Of a stretch of DNA of 64,000 bases, positions 9,101 to 16,766 are shown piece after piece (positions within the stretch are counted from its first letter, which is position 1; each line of letters begins with the position of its first letter). This DNA is from Histidinibacterium lentulum (GTDB lineage: Bacteria; Pseudomonadota; Alphaproteobacteria; Rhodobacterales; Rhodobacteraceae), in assembly GCF_003789055.1 (NCBI RefSeq), contig NZ_ML119094.1:27963-91962 (forward strand). Reading direction: 5' to 3'. The position numbers and the translations under genes were made by a program. Below the pieces are notes generated by a model. That model did not search any database and was not told the DNA's origin. It saw only the letters and a list, made by a program, of their open reading frames with translations.

Positions 9101-9216
9101 CGGAAATCGGGGAAGGTTTCGCGCAACAGGCCCGGCGCGGCAAAGATGCCCGCTGCAAGGAACAATAGAAGCAGCAGGTTGCCCGCCGTCGGGTGGCCGG
9201 TGAACCAGCGTATCAT
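6115..9216 (-). CDS. RND-type efflux permease (AcrB/HAE-1-like)
   Basis: The 1033-residue length and layout are those of AcrB-family proton-driven pumps: TM1 near the N-terminus, two large periplasmic loops and a 12-TM plan. TM4 holds the paired aspartates in GIVMDDSIVIADSI, the proton relay. The second half has the usual GNSA-like segment replaced by SMPSLVGAASLAGIVVNNAI. It would export hydrophobic or toxic compounds with the membrane fusion protein encoded just upstream, whose stop overlaps this ATG by four bases (ATGA). No outer membrane channel gene lies nearby, so a TolC-like partner elsewhere is presumed. Substrate unknown. Confidence 0.93.
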   Translation of the reverse strand: MIRWFTGHPTAGNLLLLLFLAAGIFAAPGLLRETFPDFRAVEAEVTVPYRGAAAEDVEAAICAPLWDGVQGVEGLETFTCTAQTGRARAVATMAPGNDALRFVNSLRTEVSAIDTFPDRADPAVVRELHRSDPVTSVAISGDLPLGELDRYADALLDRLTALRGVAGVTRGGLGTRTLTIIAERAVLDSHGLTPTTLATAIAAQNIDLPAGTLEGPGAELTLRFTAERDTARTLATIPVLVLPNGATLTLGDVAAIEERFDPPQDRAFVDGIPAIVLDVAKALDADALRVLDGVAALVAEETARLPDTITVEVVQDVTSIIRDRLVMLVQNGVIGLVLVVVVMSLFFRPGFAIWAAMGLPMAFAGAFVWMALTGLSLNMMTLVALLMAIGIVMDDSIVIADSIAVHSAKGATVETVAAGVAAVAPGVISSFLTTLAVFLPLAFLAGELGAVLEVLPVVLLAALAASLIEAFLILPHHLKGGMKDTAASRFRIRFEAGFDALRERGVGRLADAAIKARWLVVGLAIGALIVTVGALGGGVVKREAMPEIDGDVLEARLMLPAGTPLVRTTEAVAQVEAALDRANARLSPDQPQAQPLVIRRITRLGRNLSAGEAGAHVATVAVDLLGAETRSSTLDEIVTLWRAEIGTLPGVSSLILTEPGIGPQGIAVELRLSHPDLATLEAAGRATLAELETYAGVRNAILDLRPGAPELRLSLSPGAEALGLAATDVASQLRAAFLGTQLAEIRRGDLAWEIELRLADEDRANRADLNLFEIALPGGGTVPLSSIATVTEARGWGTITRRNGLRTLTVAADVDGRIGNADAITARLAEGFLPDLAAATPGLIFEIGGQAANSAETVVSILRGFLIGLVGIYIVLSFQFRSYVEPLIVMITIPLAFLGVIWGHVLMGYNISMPSLVGAASLAGIVVNNAILLVGVINTRRAEGLSAALAAGEAVRSRFRPIFVSVSTTIMGMAPLLLESSTQAQTLKPLVISVVFGLLAATVLILLVLPAFYAALEDLRHGKRGTGELAGAG

Positions 9217-10511
9217 GGCTGGACCTCGACCGGGGTCAGGGCCATGCCGGGAATGGCCGGCGCGATGTCGTCGATCACCACGCGTTCGCCCGGCGACAGG
9301 CCAGCGGCGATAACGACGCGGCCATCCTGCGCGAAGGCGGCGGTGACGGGGCGCAATTCCAGCAAGTCTTCGGGGCCAAGGATACGCACCATGTCGCCAT
9401 GCAACGCCGCCTCGGGGATCGCGATGAGGCCTGTCATGGAAGCGCCCGAAAAGGAAAGCTGCACCTGCATGTTGGGCACCAGCGGCAGGCGGCGGGGCGG
9501 GTCCGCGCCCTCATAGGGGTCGTCAACCCTGACCACCACCGGCACGGTGCGCGCACGGGCATCCAGCGCGCCCTCGATCCCGACAACACGGGCGCTCCAG
9601 ATCTGCCTCGGGTCCGACAGAGGGCTAAGCGTCACTGCAATCCGCGTGGCGGGCATGTCGCGCATCATGTCGGCAAGGGTGATGCCCTCCGGTGCATCTC
9701 CCAGCAGCTGTCGAAAGCTGTCGATGGGCAGATGCGCCACGACCTCGGCCGCCGCGATCCCGTCGGCACGGATCACCACCTGACCGGGGGCGACGGTCTG
9801 AAACAGCTCAGCATTCACCTCGGTTACGCGCAGGTCGAACGGCGTCGTCAGGGTCGTGCGGTCGAGCGAGCGGCGCGCCCGGTTGATGGCGGCCTCGCTG
9901 CGCGCGACCTGTGCCGCGATCCGCGCCTCGCGGGAGGGGATCAGGGCGAGCGTGTTCTCCAGTTCCGCCACCGTGCGGCGGGCCAGAAGGGTCGCGCGCT
10001 CGGCCTCGTCGGCGCGCGATTGCGGAACGGCGCCTTGCGCGACGAGTGTGCGCGTGCGTTCCAGATCGGTCTCGGTCAGGGCCAGCCGGTTCTGTTCCAG
10101 CGAAAGGATGCGCCGTGTGTTGTCCGCCTCTGCCGTAAGCTGCACGCGCTCGGCCTCCAGCACCGCGAGGTCGGCCTGCGATTGCGCCAGCGCCAGCTCG
10201 TAGTCGGCGGGGTCGATTCTCAGCACTTCCGTCCCCGCCGGGATCAGGCGACCGGGCTCAAGGTCCGGATGGCGCCAGATCACCTCGCCCTGCACCTCGG
10301 CCACGGCGACCCAGGTCTCGGCCGCGCGCAGGTTGCCCCAAGCGGTCGCGGCGGGCCGAATATCCTGCGCCGCGACCGTCATCACCCGAACGGGCAGTGC
10401 GGGCGCGTCGCCCCCGACCTGCGCGGGGCCGGGGGCAGACGCGACCATCCAGGCCGCCGCGGCAATGCCGAGCGCGATGGGTGGCAGCGCCAGGAGCGGG
10501 GCGAGGCGCAT
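9213..10511 (-). CDS. RND efflux membrane fusion protein (HlyD/AcrA-like)
   Basis: This 432-residue periplasmic adaptor has an N-terminal membrane anchor or signal (MRLAPLLALPPIALGIAAAA). A lipoyl/barrel half follows (EVQGEVIWRHPDLEPGRLIP and AGTEVLRIDPADY), then a long alpha-helical hairpin rich in E, R and A (about 105-205), then the second lipoyl half (TTPFDLRVTEVNAELFQTVA) and a beta-barrel. It bridges the permease and an outer membrane channel. Its gene begins four bases after the cytochrome b561 stop and overlaps the permease start, so all three genes form one operon. Confidence 0.92.
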   Translation of the reverse strand: MRLAPLLALPPIALGIAAAAWMVASAPGPAQVGGDAPALPVRVMTVAAQDIRPAATAWGNLRAAETWVAVAEVQGEVIWRHPDLEPGRLIPAGTEVLRIDPADYELALAQSQADLAVLEAERVQLTAEADNTRRILSLEQNRLALTETDLERTRTLVAQGAVPQSRADEAERATLLARRTVAELENTLALIPSREARIAAQVARSEAAINRARRSLDRTTLTTPFDLRVTEVNAELFQTVAPGQVVIRADGIAAAEVVAHLPIDSFRQLLGDAPEGITLADMMRDMPATRIAVTLSPLSDPRQIWSARVVGIEGALDARARTVPVVVRVDDPYEGADPPRRLPLVPNMQVQLSFSGASMTGLIAIPEAALHGDMVRILGPEDLLELRPVTAAFAQDGRVVIAAGLSPGERVVIDDIAPAIPGMALTPVEVQP

Positions 10512-10515
10512 GGGT

Positions 10516-11013
10516 TCAGCCCTGCGCCCGGCGCATCCGCGCCAGCGTGTCGTCGCGCAGGATGAACTGGTGGTAGAGCGCGCCCATCACATGCAGCGCA
10601 ACCAGCGCCAGCAGGATGACCTTCATCACGTCATGCCCCTGCGCCGCGGCCTCGACCCCGCCGAACCACGCGACAGACCCGCTGAGTGGCATCAGGATCA
10701 TCAGCGCGTAAAGCCCGACATGGGTGAGCTTCGCGAGAATGCCTTGCACCTTGCTGGCCTCGATCGCCGGGGGCACGCCGCGCCGGGCGCGCAGGGTCAA
10801 CCGCCACAGCGCGAAGATCATCACCAGCGCGCCGCCCGCCACATGGGCCAGCACGAGCGGGTCGAACCCAGCCTCCAGCCCATCTGTGATGTGGTCCCAT
10901 GCGGCCGACATCGCGTCCTTGAAAAGATATTGCTGCGCGATCAGTGCGAAAATGAGCCAATGCAGCGCGATCTGAAGGCGGGAATAGCCGGCGGGGGCGG
11001 TCTTGGCGGGCAT
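10516..11013 (-). CDS. Cytochrome b561 family protein
   Basis: The 165-residue protein has four hydrophobic helices and the paired histidines expected of di-heme b561 proteins: LQIALHW (helix 1), LAHVAGG (helix 2), LTHVGLYALMILMPLSG (helix 3) and ALHVMGALYHQFILRDD (helix 4). It shuttles electrons between the quinone pool and a periplasmic acceptor. ATG 11013 is preceded by AAGGAT. It is the first gene of the efflux operon, an unusual pairing: it may help the cell cope with a redox-active substrate of the pump. That link is inferred from operon structure only. Confidence 0.9.
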   Translation of the reverse strand: MPAKTAPAGYSRLQIALHWLIFALIAQQYLFKDAMSAAWDHITDGLEAGFDPLVLAHVAGGALVMIFALWRLTLRARRGVPPAIEASKVQGILAKLTHVGLYALMILMPLSGSVAWFGGVEAAAQGHDVMKVILLALVALHVMGALYHQFILRDDTLARMRRAQG

Positions 11014-11069
11014 GGCGAGGATCCTTTCGGTCAGGGTGCGCGACCCGGATAGAGGTTGCGGTTGTCAAC

Positions 11070-11098
11070 AGTATATGTTAGTGAGTTATAACTAACAA
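11070..11098 (-). promoter_or_regulatory. Efflux operon promoter with TetR-type operator in the spacer
   Basis: On the minus strand TTGTTA (11098-11093) and TATACT (11075-11070) are separated by exactly 17 bp. That spacer plus edges is an inverted repeat, TGTTAGT (11076-11082) and ACTAACA (11091-11097), with GTTATAAC at its heart. A regulator bound there would block RNA polymerase, and the site lies between the operon and the divergent TetR gene. Confidence 0.7.
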
Positions 11099-11108
11099 GA
11101 GGTGACTC

Positions 11109-11723
11109 GTGTCGGGCCGTCAAAGTGCTGAAGAGAGAAAGGCGCAGATCGTGGCCGAGGTTCTGCGGCTGGCCGATGAGATCGGACCCGACCGGCTGAG
11201 CACCACGGATGTCGCGCGTGCCATCGGCCTCAGTCAGCCTGCGATCTTCCGGCATTTCCCCACCAAGGGCGCGCTCTGGCTGGCGGTGGCCAAGGATATC
11301 GCTGACCGGTTGCAGAGTTACTGGGCTGCGGCCGAGGCAGGGGCCACCGGGCCGCAGGCGCGCCTGAAAGCGTTGATCGGTGCGCAACTGACGGCCATTG
11401 CTGAAACGCCTGCCCTGCCGTCGATCCTGTTCTCGCGCGAGTTACAGGTGGACAATCCAGCGCTGCGCGAGGTGTTTCGCAAGCTTCTAGGCGTGTTCCA
11501 GGGCCGACTTGTCGCCGCGATCAGGGAACTTCAGGCGGCGGGTCACCTGCGCCGGGACGTCATCCCAGAGGATGTCGCCATCCTGCTGACGTCGCTGGTG
11601 CAGGGTGTCGCCATCCGCTGGACACTCGGCGCCCGGGGCTTTGCGCTCGTGCCTGAGGGGTTGCGGCTGTTTGACGTGCAGATGGAACTTCTACGCGCAA
11701 AGGAGGGCGCTTGCGATGCCTAG
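11109..11723 (+). CDS. TetR/AcrR-family transcriptional repressor
   Basis: GTG at 11109 with AGAGG upstream starts a 204-residue protein. Residues ~10-55 are a TetR helix-turn-helix (LSTTDVARAIGLSQPAIFRH then FPTKGALW). The rest is a ligand-binding all-helical domain resembling the TetR_C_11/CerR-like group. It lies divergent from the efflux operon and next to a 22-bp operator-like palindrome, so it most likely represses both the pump operon and itself until the pump substrate binds. Its 3' end overlaps the next small gene by eight bases. Confidence 0.9.
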   Translation: MSGRQSAEERKAQIVAEVLRLADEIGPDRLSTTDVARAIGLSQPAIFRHFPTKGALWLAVAKDIADRLQSYWAAAEAGATGPQARLKALIGAQLTAIAETPALPSILFSRELQVDNPALREVFRKLLGVFQGRLVAAIRELQAAGHLRRDVIPEDVAILLTSLVQGVAIRWTLGARGFALVPEGLRLFDVQMELLRAKEGACDA

Positions 11724-12093
11724 AACCAGTCTGACGCGCCGCATAGCAGGCGGTGTTGCGATTGCCTTTGGCGTGCTGACCGTTTTCTCTGGTGGCCGAA
11801 CATTGCTCGGATCAGCCGACATGGGGGCAGTCGTACCCTTCGTGCTGTGGTTCAATACTCTAGCCGGGCTTGCCTATGTCGTCGCGGGTCTCGGCCTGTG
11901 GCAGGGGCGGCGATGGGCCTGGCCCCTATCGTTCGCGATCTTCGCCGCAACGTTGCTGGTTTTCGCGGCGTTCGGCCTGCATGTCGCCCGAGGTGGAGCC
12001 TTCGAGATGCGTACCGTTTACGCCATGGCCCTGCGCAGCGCGGTCTGGGGCTGGATCGCGTGGGTGGCGCGTCAGGCGTTTTCCGGTCGGTAA
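11716..12093 (+). CDS. Small integral membrane protein
   Basis: The start ATG 11716 lies within the end of the TetR gene and is preceded by AGGAGGGCG. The protein has 125 residues and about four hydrophobic helices (GVAIAFGVLTVFSG, VVPFVLWFNTLAGLAYVVAG, PLSFAIFAATLLVFAAFGLH and MALRSAVWGWIAWVARQ). It resembles unnamed inner-membrane proteins. Translational coupling to the TetR gene suggests a part in the same stress response. Its 3' end overlaps the convergent nsrR by 22 bases. Confidence 0.7.
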   Translation: MPRTSLTRRIAGGVAIAFGVLTVFSGGRTLLGSADMGAVVPFVLWFNTLAGLAYVVAGLGLWQGRRWAWPLSFAIFAATLLVFAAFGLHVARGGAFEMRTVYAMALRSAVWGWIAWVARQAFSGR

Positions 12094-12485
12094 ACGCAAT
12101 CGGCCAGGGTGCTGCGGTTGAGGTCGGCGACAAACGCCGCCTCGGCATGGGCTAGCCGCGCTTTCAACCGACATTGCGGGGTCAGGGTGCAGCTGTTGGT
12201 GCCGACCGCGAAGCATTCCACCAGAGCCTGATCGGCTTCAAGCAACGCCACCACATCGCCCAGGCGAATGTCCTCGGGCGCGCGGGCAAGCATGGCGCCG
12301 CCGCCGCCGCCGCGCCGGGTCTCGAGAAGACCTGCCGCGGCAAGTGCCGAGATCACCTTGGCCAGATGGTTGCGGGAGACACGGAATTCATCGGCGAGTT
12401 CCGACGTGGTGAAGGCCCGGTCGGGTGCGCCCGCCATCCGCATCAGAACGCGCAGGCCGTAATCGGTGAAGGAGGTGAGGCGCAA
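12072..12485 (-). CDS. nsrR: NsrR, Rrf2-family nitric oxide-sensing repressor
   Basis: From TTG 12485 (AGGA eight bases upstream) the protein has 137 residues and starts LRLTSFTDYGLRVLMRMAG, the standard NsrR/Rrf2 N-terminus with winged helix (LADEFRVSRNHLAKVISALA). Three cysteines in CFAVGTNSCTLTPQC have the spacing C-x7-C-x5-C that binds an NO-sensitive iron-sulfur cluster in NsrR. NO releases repression of NO-defence genes. A hemerythrin repair gene lies divergently at 12604. IscR is excluded by the cysteine spacing. Frames extending further upstream have no ribosome site. Confidence 0.85.
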   Translation of the reverse strand: MRLTSFTDYGLRVLMRMAGAPDRAFTTSELADEFRVSRNHLAKVISALAAAGLLETRRGGGGGAMLARAPEDIRLGDVVALLEADQALVECFAVGTNSCTLTPQCRLKARLAHAEAAFVADLNRSTLADCVYRPENA

Positions 12486-12603
12486 GGTCGCGATCCTGAT
12501 TTGGTAGTTGAAATGCGCATTCACGAGCGGTATGCGTATCTCAAATACCAATTCGCTGCGGCCCACGCAAGGACCGGGCGACGCGCGAGGGAAAGGACCC
12601 GCA
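12486..12603. promoter_or_regulatory. Divergent nsrR/hemerythrin control region
   Basis: AATGCGCATT at 12512-12521 is a perfect 10-bp palindrome. A related word, TATGCGTATC, starts at 12531, about two helical turns away. NsrR sites are AT-rich interrupted palindromes with ATGC-like cores, so these are candidate operators. Which gene each serves cannot be told from sequence alone. Confidence 0.4.
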
Positions 12604-13086
12604 ATGAAAGACCTCCCAGAAACGGACGTGCCTCAGGAGACCGGCGCGCTGATCGATCACATCCTGACGCGCTATCACGAGATGCATCGGGAGGATCTCG
12701 CCTCGCTCGTACTGCTCGCCGACCGGGTCGAGCGGGTGCACGCGGACGATCCCGAGGCGCCCACGGGGCTCGCCGCGGCCATCCGGACGCTCGCCGGGGA
12801 GATGGAGGATCACATGATGAAGGAGGAGATGATTTTGTTTCCGGCCATGCGCGCGGGCGGCGGGCCGGGCATCGAGCACCCCATCGCGGTAATGCGCGCC
12901 GACCATGACGATCACGCCGAAAACATCGCGCTAATCCGGCGGCTCACCTGCGATCTGACACCGCCCGAGCACGCCTGCGGCTCTTGGCGCTCGCTCTATG
13001 GCGGCCTGACGACGCTGTTCGACGACCTTGGTGCGCATATCGCGTTGGAAAACAACGTGCTGTTCCCGCGCTTCGAGCAGGCTTGA
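12604..13086 (+). CDS. Hemerythrin-domain iron-sulfur cluster repair protein (RIC/YtfE/DnrN-like)
   Basis: ATG 12604 with GGAAAGGA upstream gives 160 residues. The metal-binding histidines and acids follow the RIC pattern: IDHILTRYHEMHRED, MEDHMMKEEMILFPAM, MRADHDDHAENI and GAHIALENNVLFPRFE. RIC proteins are di-iron proteins that help repair clusters damaged by NO or oxidants in the cytoplasm. The N-terminal ScdA_N domain of full-length YtfE/ScdA is absent, as in several alphaproteobacterial DnrN proteins. Its place beside nsrR supports NO-induced expression. Confidence 0.85.
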   Translation: MKDLPETDVPQETGALIDHILTRYHEMHREDLASLVLLADRVERVHADDPEAPTGLAAAIRTLAGEMEDHMMKEEMILFPAMRAGGGPGIEHPIAVMRADHDDHAENIALIRRLTCDLTPPEHACGSWRSLYGGLTTLFDDLGAHIALENNVLFPRFEQA

Positions 13087-13093
13087 GGCGAAG

Positions 13094-13627
13094 ATGCGGC
13101 TTGCGGGAGTGACAGTCGGGGGACGCGGCGGGACGGATCGTCTTATGGACGCGGTGGCTGACCGGCTAACGCAGGACGGCGTCCGGCTGGTGGGTGCGTT
13201 GCGCGCGGCCTCGCCCGATGCCGGATCGGGATCGTGCGACTGCGATCTCTGGCTTCTGCCCAACGGGCCGCGCTGGCGCATCACGCAGGATCTCGGACCC
13301 GGCGCCACCGCCTGCCGGATGGATGCGGGCGCCTTCGAGGAGGCCGTCGGGCTGGCGATGTCGCGGCTTCGGGCCGGCCGGGCAGACCTCGTGATCCTCA
13401 ACAAGTTTGGCCTGAGCGAGGCAGAGGGGCGCGGCTTCCGCGCGCTGATCTCCGAGGCGCTTGCCCGCGGCGTTCCTGTCCTGACGGGTCTCTCCGAAAC
13501 CCACAGGGCCGCGTTCGACCGCTATGCCGATGGCATGGCGACGATCCTCGCACCGACCGAGGCTGTAGTCATGGACTGGTGCAACGCCGCCGTCGCAACC
13601 GTGGCCGAGGAGGGCGTGACGCCATGA
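13094..13627 (+). CDS. DUF2478 family protein, copy 1
   Basis: ATG 13094 starts a 177-residue protein beginning MRLAGVTVGGRGGTDRLMDA. The family signatures RITQDLGPGATACRMD and LVILNKFGLSEAEGRGFRAL are present. DUF2478 proteins have a nucleotide-binding-like fold and are often found near molybdate or nitrogen-oxide genes, but no activity is established. It starts 8 bases after the hemerythrin gene and overlaps the next gene by four bases, so it is within the operon. A paralog lies at 32791-33312, at the far end of the nitrate module. Confidence 0.8.
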   Translation: MRLAGVTVGGRGGTDRLMDAVADRLTQDGVRLVGALRAASPDAGSGSCDCDLWLLPNGPRWRITQDLGPGATACRMDAGAFEEAVGLAMSRLRAGRADLVILNKFGLSEAEGRGFRALISEALARGVPVLTGLSETHRAAFDRYADGMATILAPTEAVVMDWCNAAVATVAEEGVTP

Positions 13628-14310
13628 GCGGACAGGGGACTTACGCCTCGCCCCCCTGCATGGCGGCGGAGGTGGACCCGACCTATTTCGATCCGCTTGG
13701 CACGAATGCGCAGCAGGCGCGCGATGTCGCGCGCTGGCGCCGGGCCGAGCGGACAAGACTGGCCGGCCTTAGGGAGGGGCTGGGCCAGACAGGACGGGCG
13801 CAGGTGAGCAATTCCATCTGCGGTCATCTCGAAACGGTCCTCGCCGCGCGCGGGACCCTCCGGGAGACCGTGCTTGCCGGCTACTGGCCGATCCGAGGAG
13901 AGCCGGATCTGCGCCCGTTCCTGTCCGATCTTCACGCGGCGGGCGTCCGTATCGCGCTGCCGGTGGTGGAGACCCCCGCAGCGCCGCTCGTGTTCCGACG
14001 ATGGACGCCGGGCATGCGTATGCTGCGCGGCCATTGGAACATCCCCGTTCCGCCGCCCGAGGCGGAGGTCCTGGTGCCCGATATCGCGCTTGTGCCCTGC
14101 CTCGGCTGGGAAGAGGGTTGTTACCGGCTCGGCTGGGGCGGCGGCTATTATGACCGGACACTTGCCGCGCTTTCGCCGCGGCCCGTCACCATCGGCATCG
14201 CGCTGGCGGCAGCCCGACTGACCACAATCTACCCGCAGCCCCATGACATTCCCCTCGACAGGATCGTGACGGAGAAGGGCGTATCGGGGGAGCGAAAGGA
14301 CCCATCATGA
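13624..14310 (+). CDS. 5-formyltetrahydrofolate cyclo-ligase family protein
   Basis: ATG 13624 overlaps the preceding stop and gives 228 residues. The C-terminal half shows the family motif GCYRLGWGGGYYDRTLA, preceded by VLVPDIALVPCLGWE, which binds ATP and folate. The family makes 5,10-methenyl-THF from 5-formyl-THF. About 40 residues before the conserved core (MSGQGTYASPPCMAAEVDPT) are longer than usual. Sitting inside the ubiTUV operon, it may serve a folate- or one-carbon-linked step of anaerobic metabolism. That role is inferred. Confidence 0.85.
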   Translation: MSGQGTYASPPCMAAEVDPTYFDPLGTNAQQARDVARWRRAERTRLAGLREGLGQTGRAQVSNSICGHLETVLAARGTLRETVLAGYWPIRGEPDLRPFLSDLHAAGVRIALPVVETPAAPLVFRRWTPGMRMLRGHWNIPVPPPEAEVLVPDIALVPCLGWEEGCYRLGWGGGYYDRTLAALSPRPVTIGIALAAARLTTIYPQPHDIPLDRIVTEKGVSGERKDPS

Positions 14311-14834
14311 TCCCGACGAGCGAACCAACGGCCCGGTTGCGGCCCGGCGAAGGCGCGATCGCGCGGCTTGCCTGCCTTGTGCTGCAACCGGTCCTGACGC
14401 GCGTTGTCCGTCGGGTCGCGGCGCGGCACCCGTCTCTCTTCGCGCGGCTCGGACCGCACCAGGCGACTGACTTCCTGATCGATCCCGTGGAACTGCCCTT
14501 TGCGCTGCATCTCCGCCCCGACCCGCAGGCGCTCGTCTTCCGCGCCGTGCCGCGCGATACGGCGCCGCAGGTCGGGGCCACGATCCGCGGGCGGTTCTTG
14601 CTGCTTCTGGAACTGATCGACGCCGAGCAGGACGGCGATGCGGCCTTCTTCTCGCGCGATCTGGAAATCAGCGGGGACACCGAGGCCGTCGTTCGTCTTA
14701 GGAATGCGCTCGACGACATAGACGGCTCGCTGGCCGAGGAGGCGTCGGCGATGTTCGGGACACCCGGACGGACGGTTCTCGCACGGTTGCGGCGGGCCTA
14801 TCCGGATGCCACCAAACCGAGGGAATACGCATGA
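14307..14834 (+). CDS. ubiT: UbiT, SCP2-domain factor of O2-independent ubiquinone synthesis
   Basis: The 175-residue protein has an SCP2-like lipid-binding fold (about 55-145, with FALHLRPDPQALVFRAVPRD and FLLLLELIDAEQDGDAAFFS). It is followed by RLRNALDDIDGS, the pattern of UbiT (YhbT). UbiT, UbiU and UbiV together allow ring hydroxylations of ubiquinone without oxygen, and UbiT is thought to bind the prenylated intermediates. Start and stop overlap both neighbours by four bases, so translation is coupled with ubiU. Confidence 0.85.
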   Translation: MIPTSEPTARLRPGEGAIARLACLVLQPVLTRVVRRVAARHPSLFARLGPHQATDFLIDPVELPFALHLRPDPQALVFRAVPRDTAPQVGATIRGRFLLLLELIDAEQDGDAAFFSRDLEISGDTEAVVRLRNALDDIDGSLAEEASAMFGTPGRTVLARLRRAYPDATKPREYA

Positions 14835-15829
14835 GCCTTGCCGAACTGATCTGCCCCGCGGGCACCCCCGCCGCGCTGCGCACCGCCGTCGACGCGGGCG
14901 CCGATGCGGTCTATTGCGGCTTCCAGGATGCGACCAATGCGCGGAACTTCCCGGGGCTGAACTTCACCCCCGATGAACTGGCCGAGGCGGTGACCTATGC
15001 CCATGCGCGCGGCACCAAGGTGCTGCTGGCGCTGAATACCTATCCGCCTGCGGGCAAGGTCGATCTCTGGCGACATGCGGCGGACACCGGCGCGCGCTTG
15101 GGCGTTGATGCCTTCATCGTGGCCGACATGGGCGTGGCCGACTACATCGCCCGGATGTATCCGGGCGTCCGGCTGCACCTGTCGGTACAGGCCGCGGCCT
15201 CATCGCCCGAGGCGATCCGCTACTATTGCGAGAACTTCAGTGTAAAGCGTGTGGTCCTGCCGCGCATCCTGACAATCCCCGAGATCCGCCAGATCCGCCG
15301 CGAGATTCCCTGCGAGATCGAGACCTTTATCTTCGGCAATCACGGGCTGATGGTGGAAGGGCGATGCAGCCTGACCAATTACCTGACGGGTCAATCCACG
15401 AACATGGACGGGGTGTGCTCGCCCGCCTCAGATGTGGAATATGTGCGCGACGCTGACGGGTCGATGTCCTCGCAGCTCGCGGGTTTCACCATCGACCGGT
15501 TCGGGCCCGAGGAGAAGGCCGGCTATCCCACGATCTGCAAGGGCCGCTACGCCGCGCCCCATCGCCCCGAGGGCTACTACGCCTTCGAGGAACCGATCAG
15601 CCTGAATCTGTCGCGGCTCCTGCCCGAATTAATCGAGGCGGGCGTGCATGCTTTCAAGATCGAAGGGCGTCAGCGCTCGAAGAGCTATGTCCGCGGCGTT
15701 GTGCGTGCGTTCCGCGCAGCGGTGGATGACATCAAGGCCGGACGCGAGGCAAACATCGCCGACCTGATCGCCCTGACCGAGGGGCAGAAGCAGACCCAGG
15801 GCGCCTTCGAGACAAAGAAATGGCGGTGA
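14831..15829 (+). CDS. ubiU: UbiU, U32-family iron-sulfur protein of O2-independent ubiquinone synthesis
   Basis: The 332-residue protein starts MSLAELICPAGTPAALRTAV, typical of peptidase U32-like proteins. It has the cluster cysteines EGRCSLTNYL, DGVCSPA and TICKGRY that hold a [4Fe-4S] cluster in UbiU. With UbiV it forms a heterodimer that hydroxylates the quinone ring using prephenate rather than O2, as shown in E. coli and other proteobacteria. Here it would supply ubiquinone while the cell respires nitrate. The length matches E. coli UbiU (331). Confidence 0.92.
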   Translation: MSLAELICPAGTPAALRTAVDAGADAVYCGFQDATNARNFPGLNFTPDELAEAVTYAHARGTKVLLALNTYPPAGKVDLWRHAADTGARLGVDAFIVADMGVADYIARMYPGVRLHLSVQAAASSPEAIRYYCENFSVKRVVLPRILTIPEIRQIRREIPCEIETFIFGNHGLMVEGRCSLTNYLTGQSTNMDGVCSPASDVEYVRDADGSMSSQLAGFTIDRFGPEEKAGYPTICKGRYAAPHRPEGYYAFEEPISLNLSRLLPELIEAGVHAFKIEGRQRSKSYVRGVVRAFRAAVDDIKAGREANIADLIALTEGQKQTQGAFETKKWR

Positions 15830-15834
15830 ATACC

Positions 15835-16746
15835 ATGACGAAACTGACGCTCGGCCCGATCGCTTACCACTGGTCCGCGGATGCACGGCGTGACTTCTAT
15901 GCCCGCATCGCGGATGAGGCGCCCGTCGACGAGGTTTATCTGGGCGAGGTGATTTGCTCCAAGCGCGCGCCCTTCCACCAGGCAGACCTGCCGGCCACGA
16001 TCGAGCGGTTGGAGCGCGCAGGCAAGCGCGTGATCCTGTCAACGCTGGCCGAGGTGATGCTGAAACGCGAGCGCAAGGCAACCGAGGACATCGCCGAGAT
16101 GGTCTCGCCCGAGATGGAGGTGAACAACGCCGCAGGGCTTTACGCGCGAGGTAAGCGTCCGCATCGGATCGGCCCCTTCATGAACGCCTACAACGACGCG
16201 ACGATAGCCTGGATGGCCGGGCAGGGCGCGACCCATGTCTGCCTACCGGCCGAGATGCCGGCCCCGGCCATTGCAGCCGCGGCGCAGGCAGCAGTTGCGT
16301 TGGGCCTGGGTGTCGAGGTGCAGGTTTACGGCCGCGCGTCTCTGGCTGTGTCAGCGCGGTGCTATCACGCCCGCGCGCACGGCCACACCAAGGACAACTG
16401 CCAGTTCGTCTGTGAAGAAGACCCCGACGGCATGCCGCTCCGCACCCGCGACGACCGCCCGATCCTGCGGGTGAACGGCATCCAGACCCTGTCGGAAAGC
16501 TATGTCGACCTGCTCCCCGAAGTGGCCCGTCTGATTGCCGATGGCGTCACGCACCTGCGGCTGATGCCACAGGCGGTGGACATGGTCGCGGTGGCGCAGG
16601 TGTTTCGCGATGTGCTCGATGGGCGCGGGCCGACAGGCGAGGCCGATGCCCGCCTTGCGACGCTGAGCGGGGATGCGGGCCTGAGCAACGGTTTCTATCA
16701 TGGCACGGCGGGCTACCGCCGCATTGCCGCCGCGGCGCCGGCCTGA
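15835..16746 (+). CDS. ubiV: UbiV, U32-family partner of UbiU
   Basis: The 303-residue protein begins MTKLTLGPIAYHWSADARRD, aligning with the E. coli UbiV start. An in-frame ATG at 15820, overlapping the ubiU stop, is the alternative start. Cluster cysteines are visible in VICSKR, SARCYHARAHGHTKDNCQFV and the following CEED. UbiV also carries a [4Fe-4S] cluster and works only with UbiU. The order ubiT-ubiU-ubiV with overlaps shows a single transcription unit. Confidence 0.9.
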   Translation: MTKLTLGPIAYHWSADARRDFYARIADEAPVDEVYLGEVICSKRAPFHQADLPATIERLERAGKRVILSTLAEVMLKRERKATEDIAEMVSPEMEVNNAAGLYARGKRPHRIGPFMNAYNDATIAWMAGQGATHVCLPAEMPAPAIAAAAQAAVALGLGVEVQVYGRASLAVSARCYHARAHGHTKDNCQFVCEEDPDGMPLRTRDDRPILRVNGIQTLSESYVDLLPEVARLIADGVTHLRLMPQAVDMVAVAQVFRDVLDGRGPTGEADARLATLSGDAGLSNGFYHGTAGYRRIAAAAPA

Positions 16747-16766
16747 GCGCGCAAGGGACGCCACAA

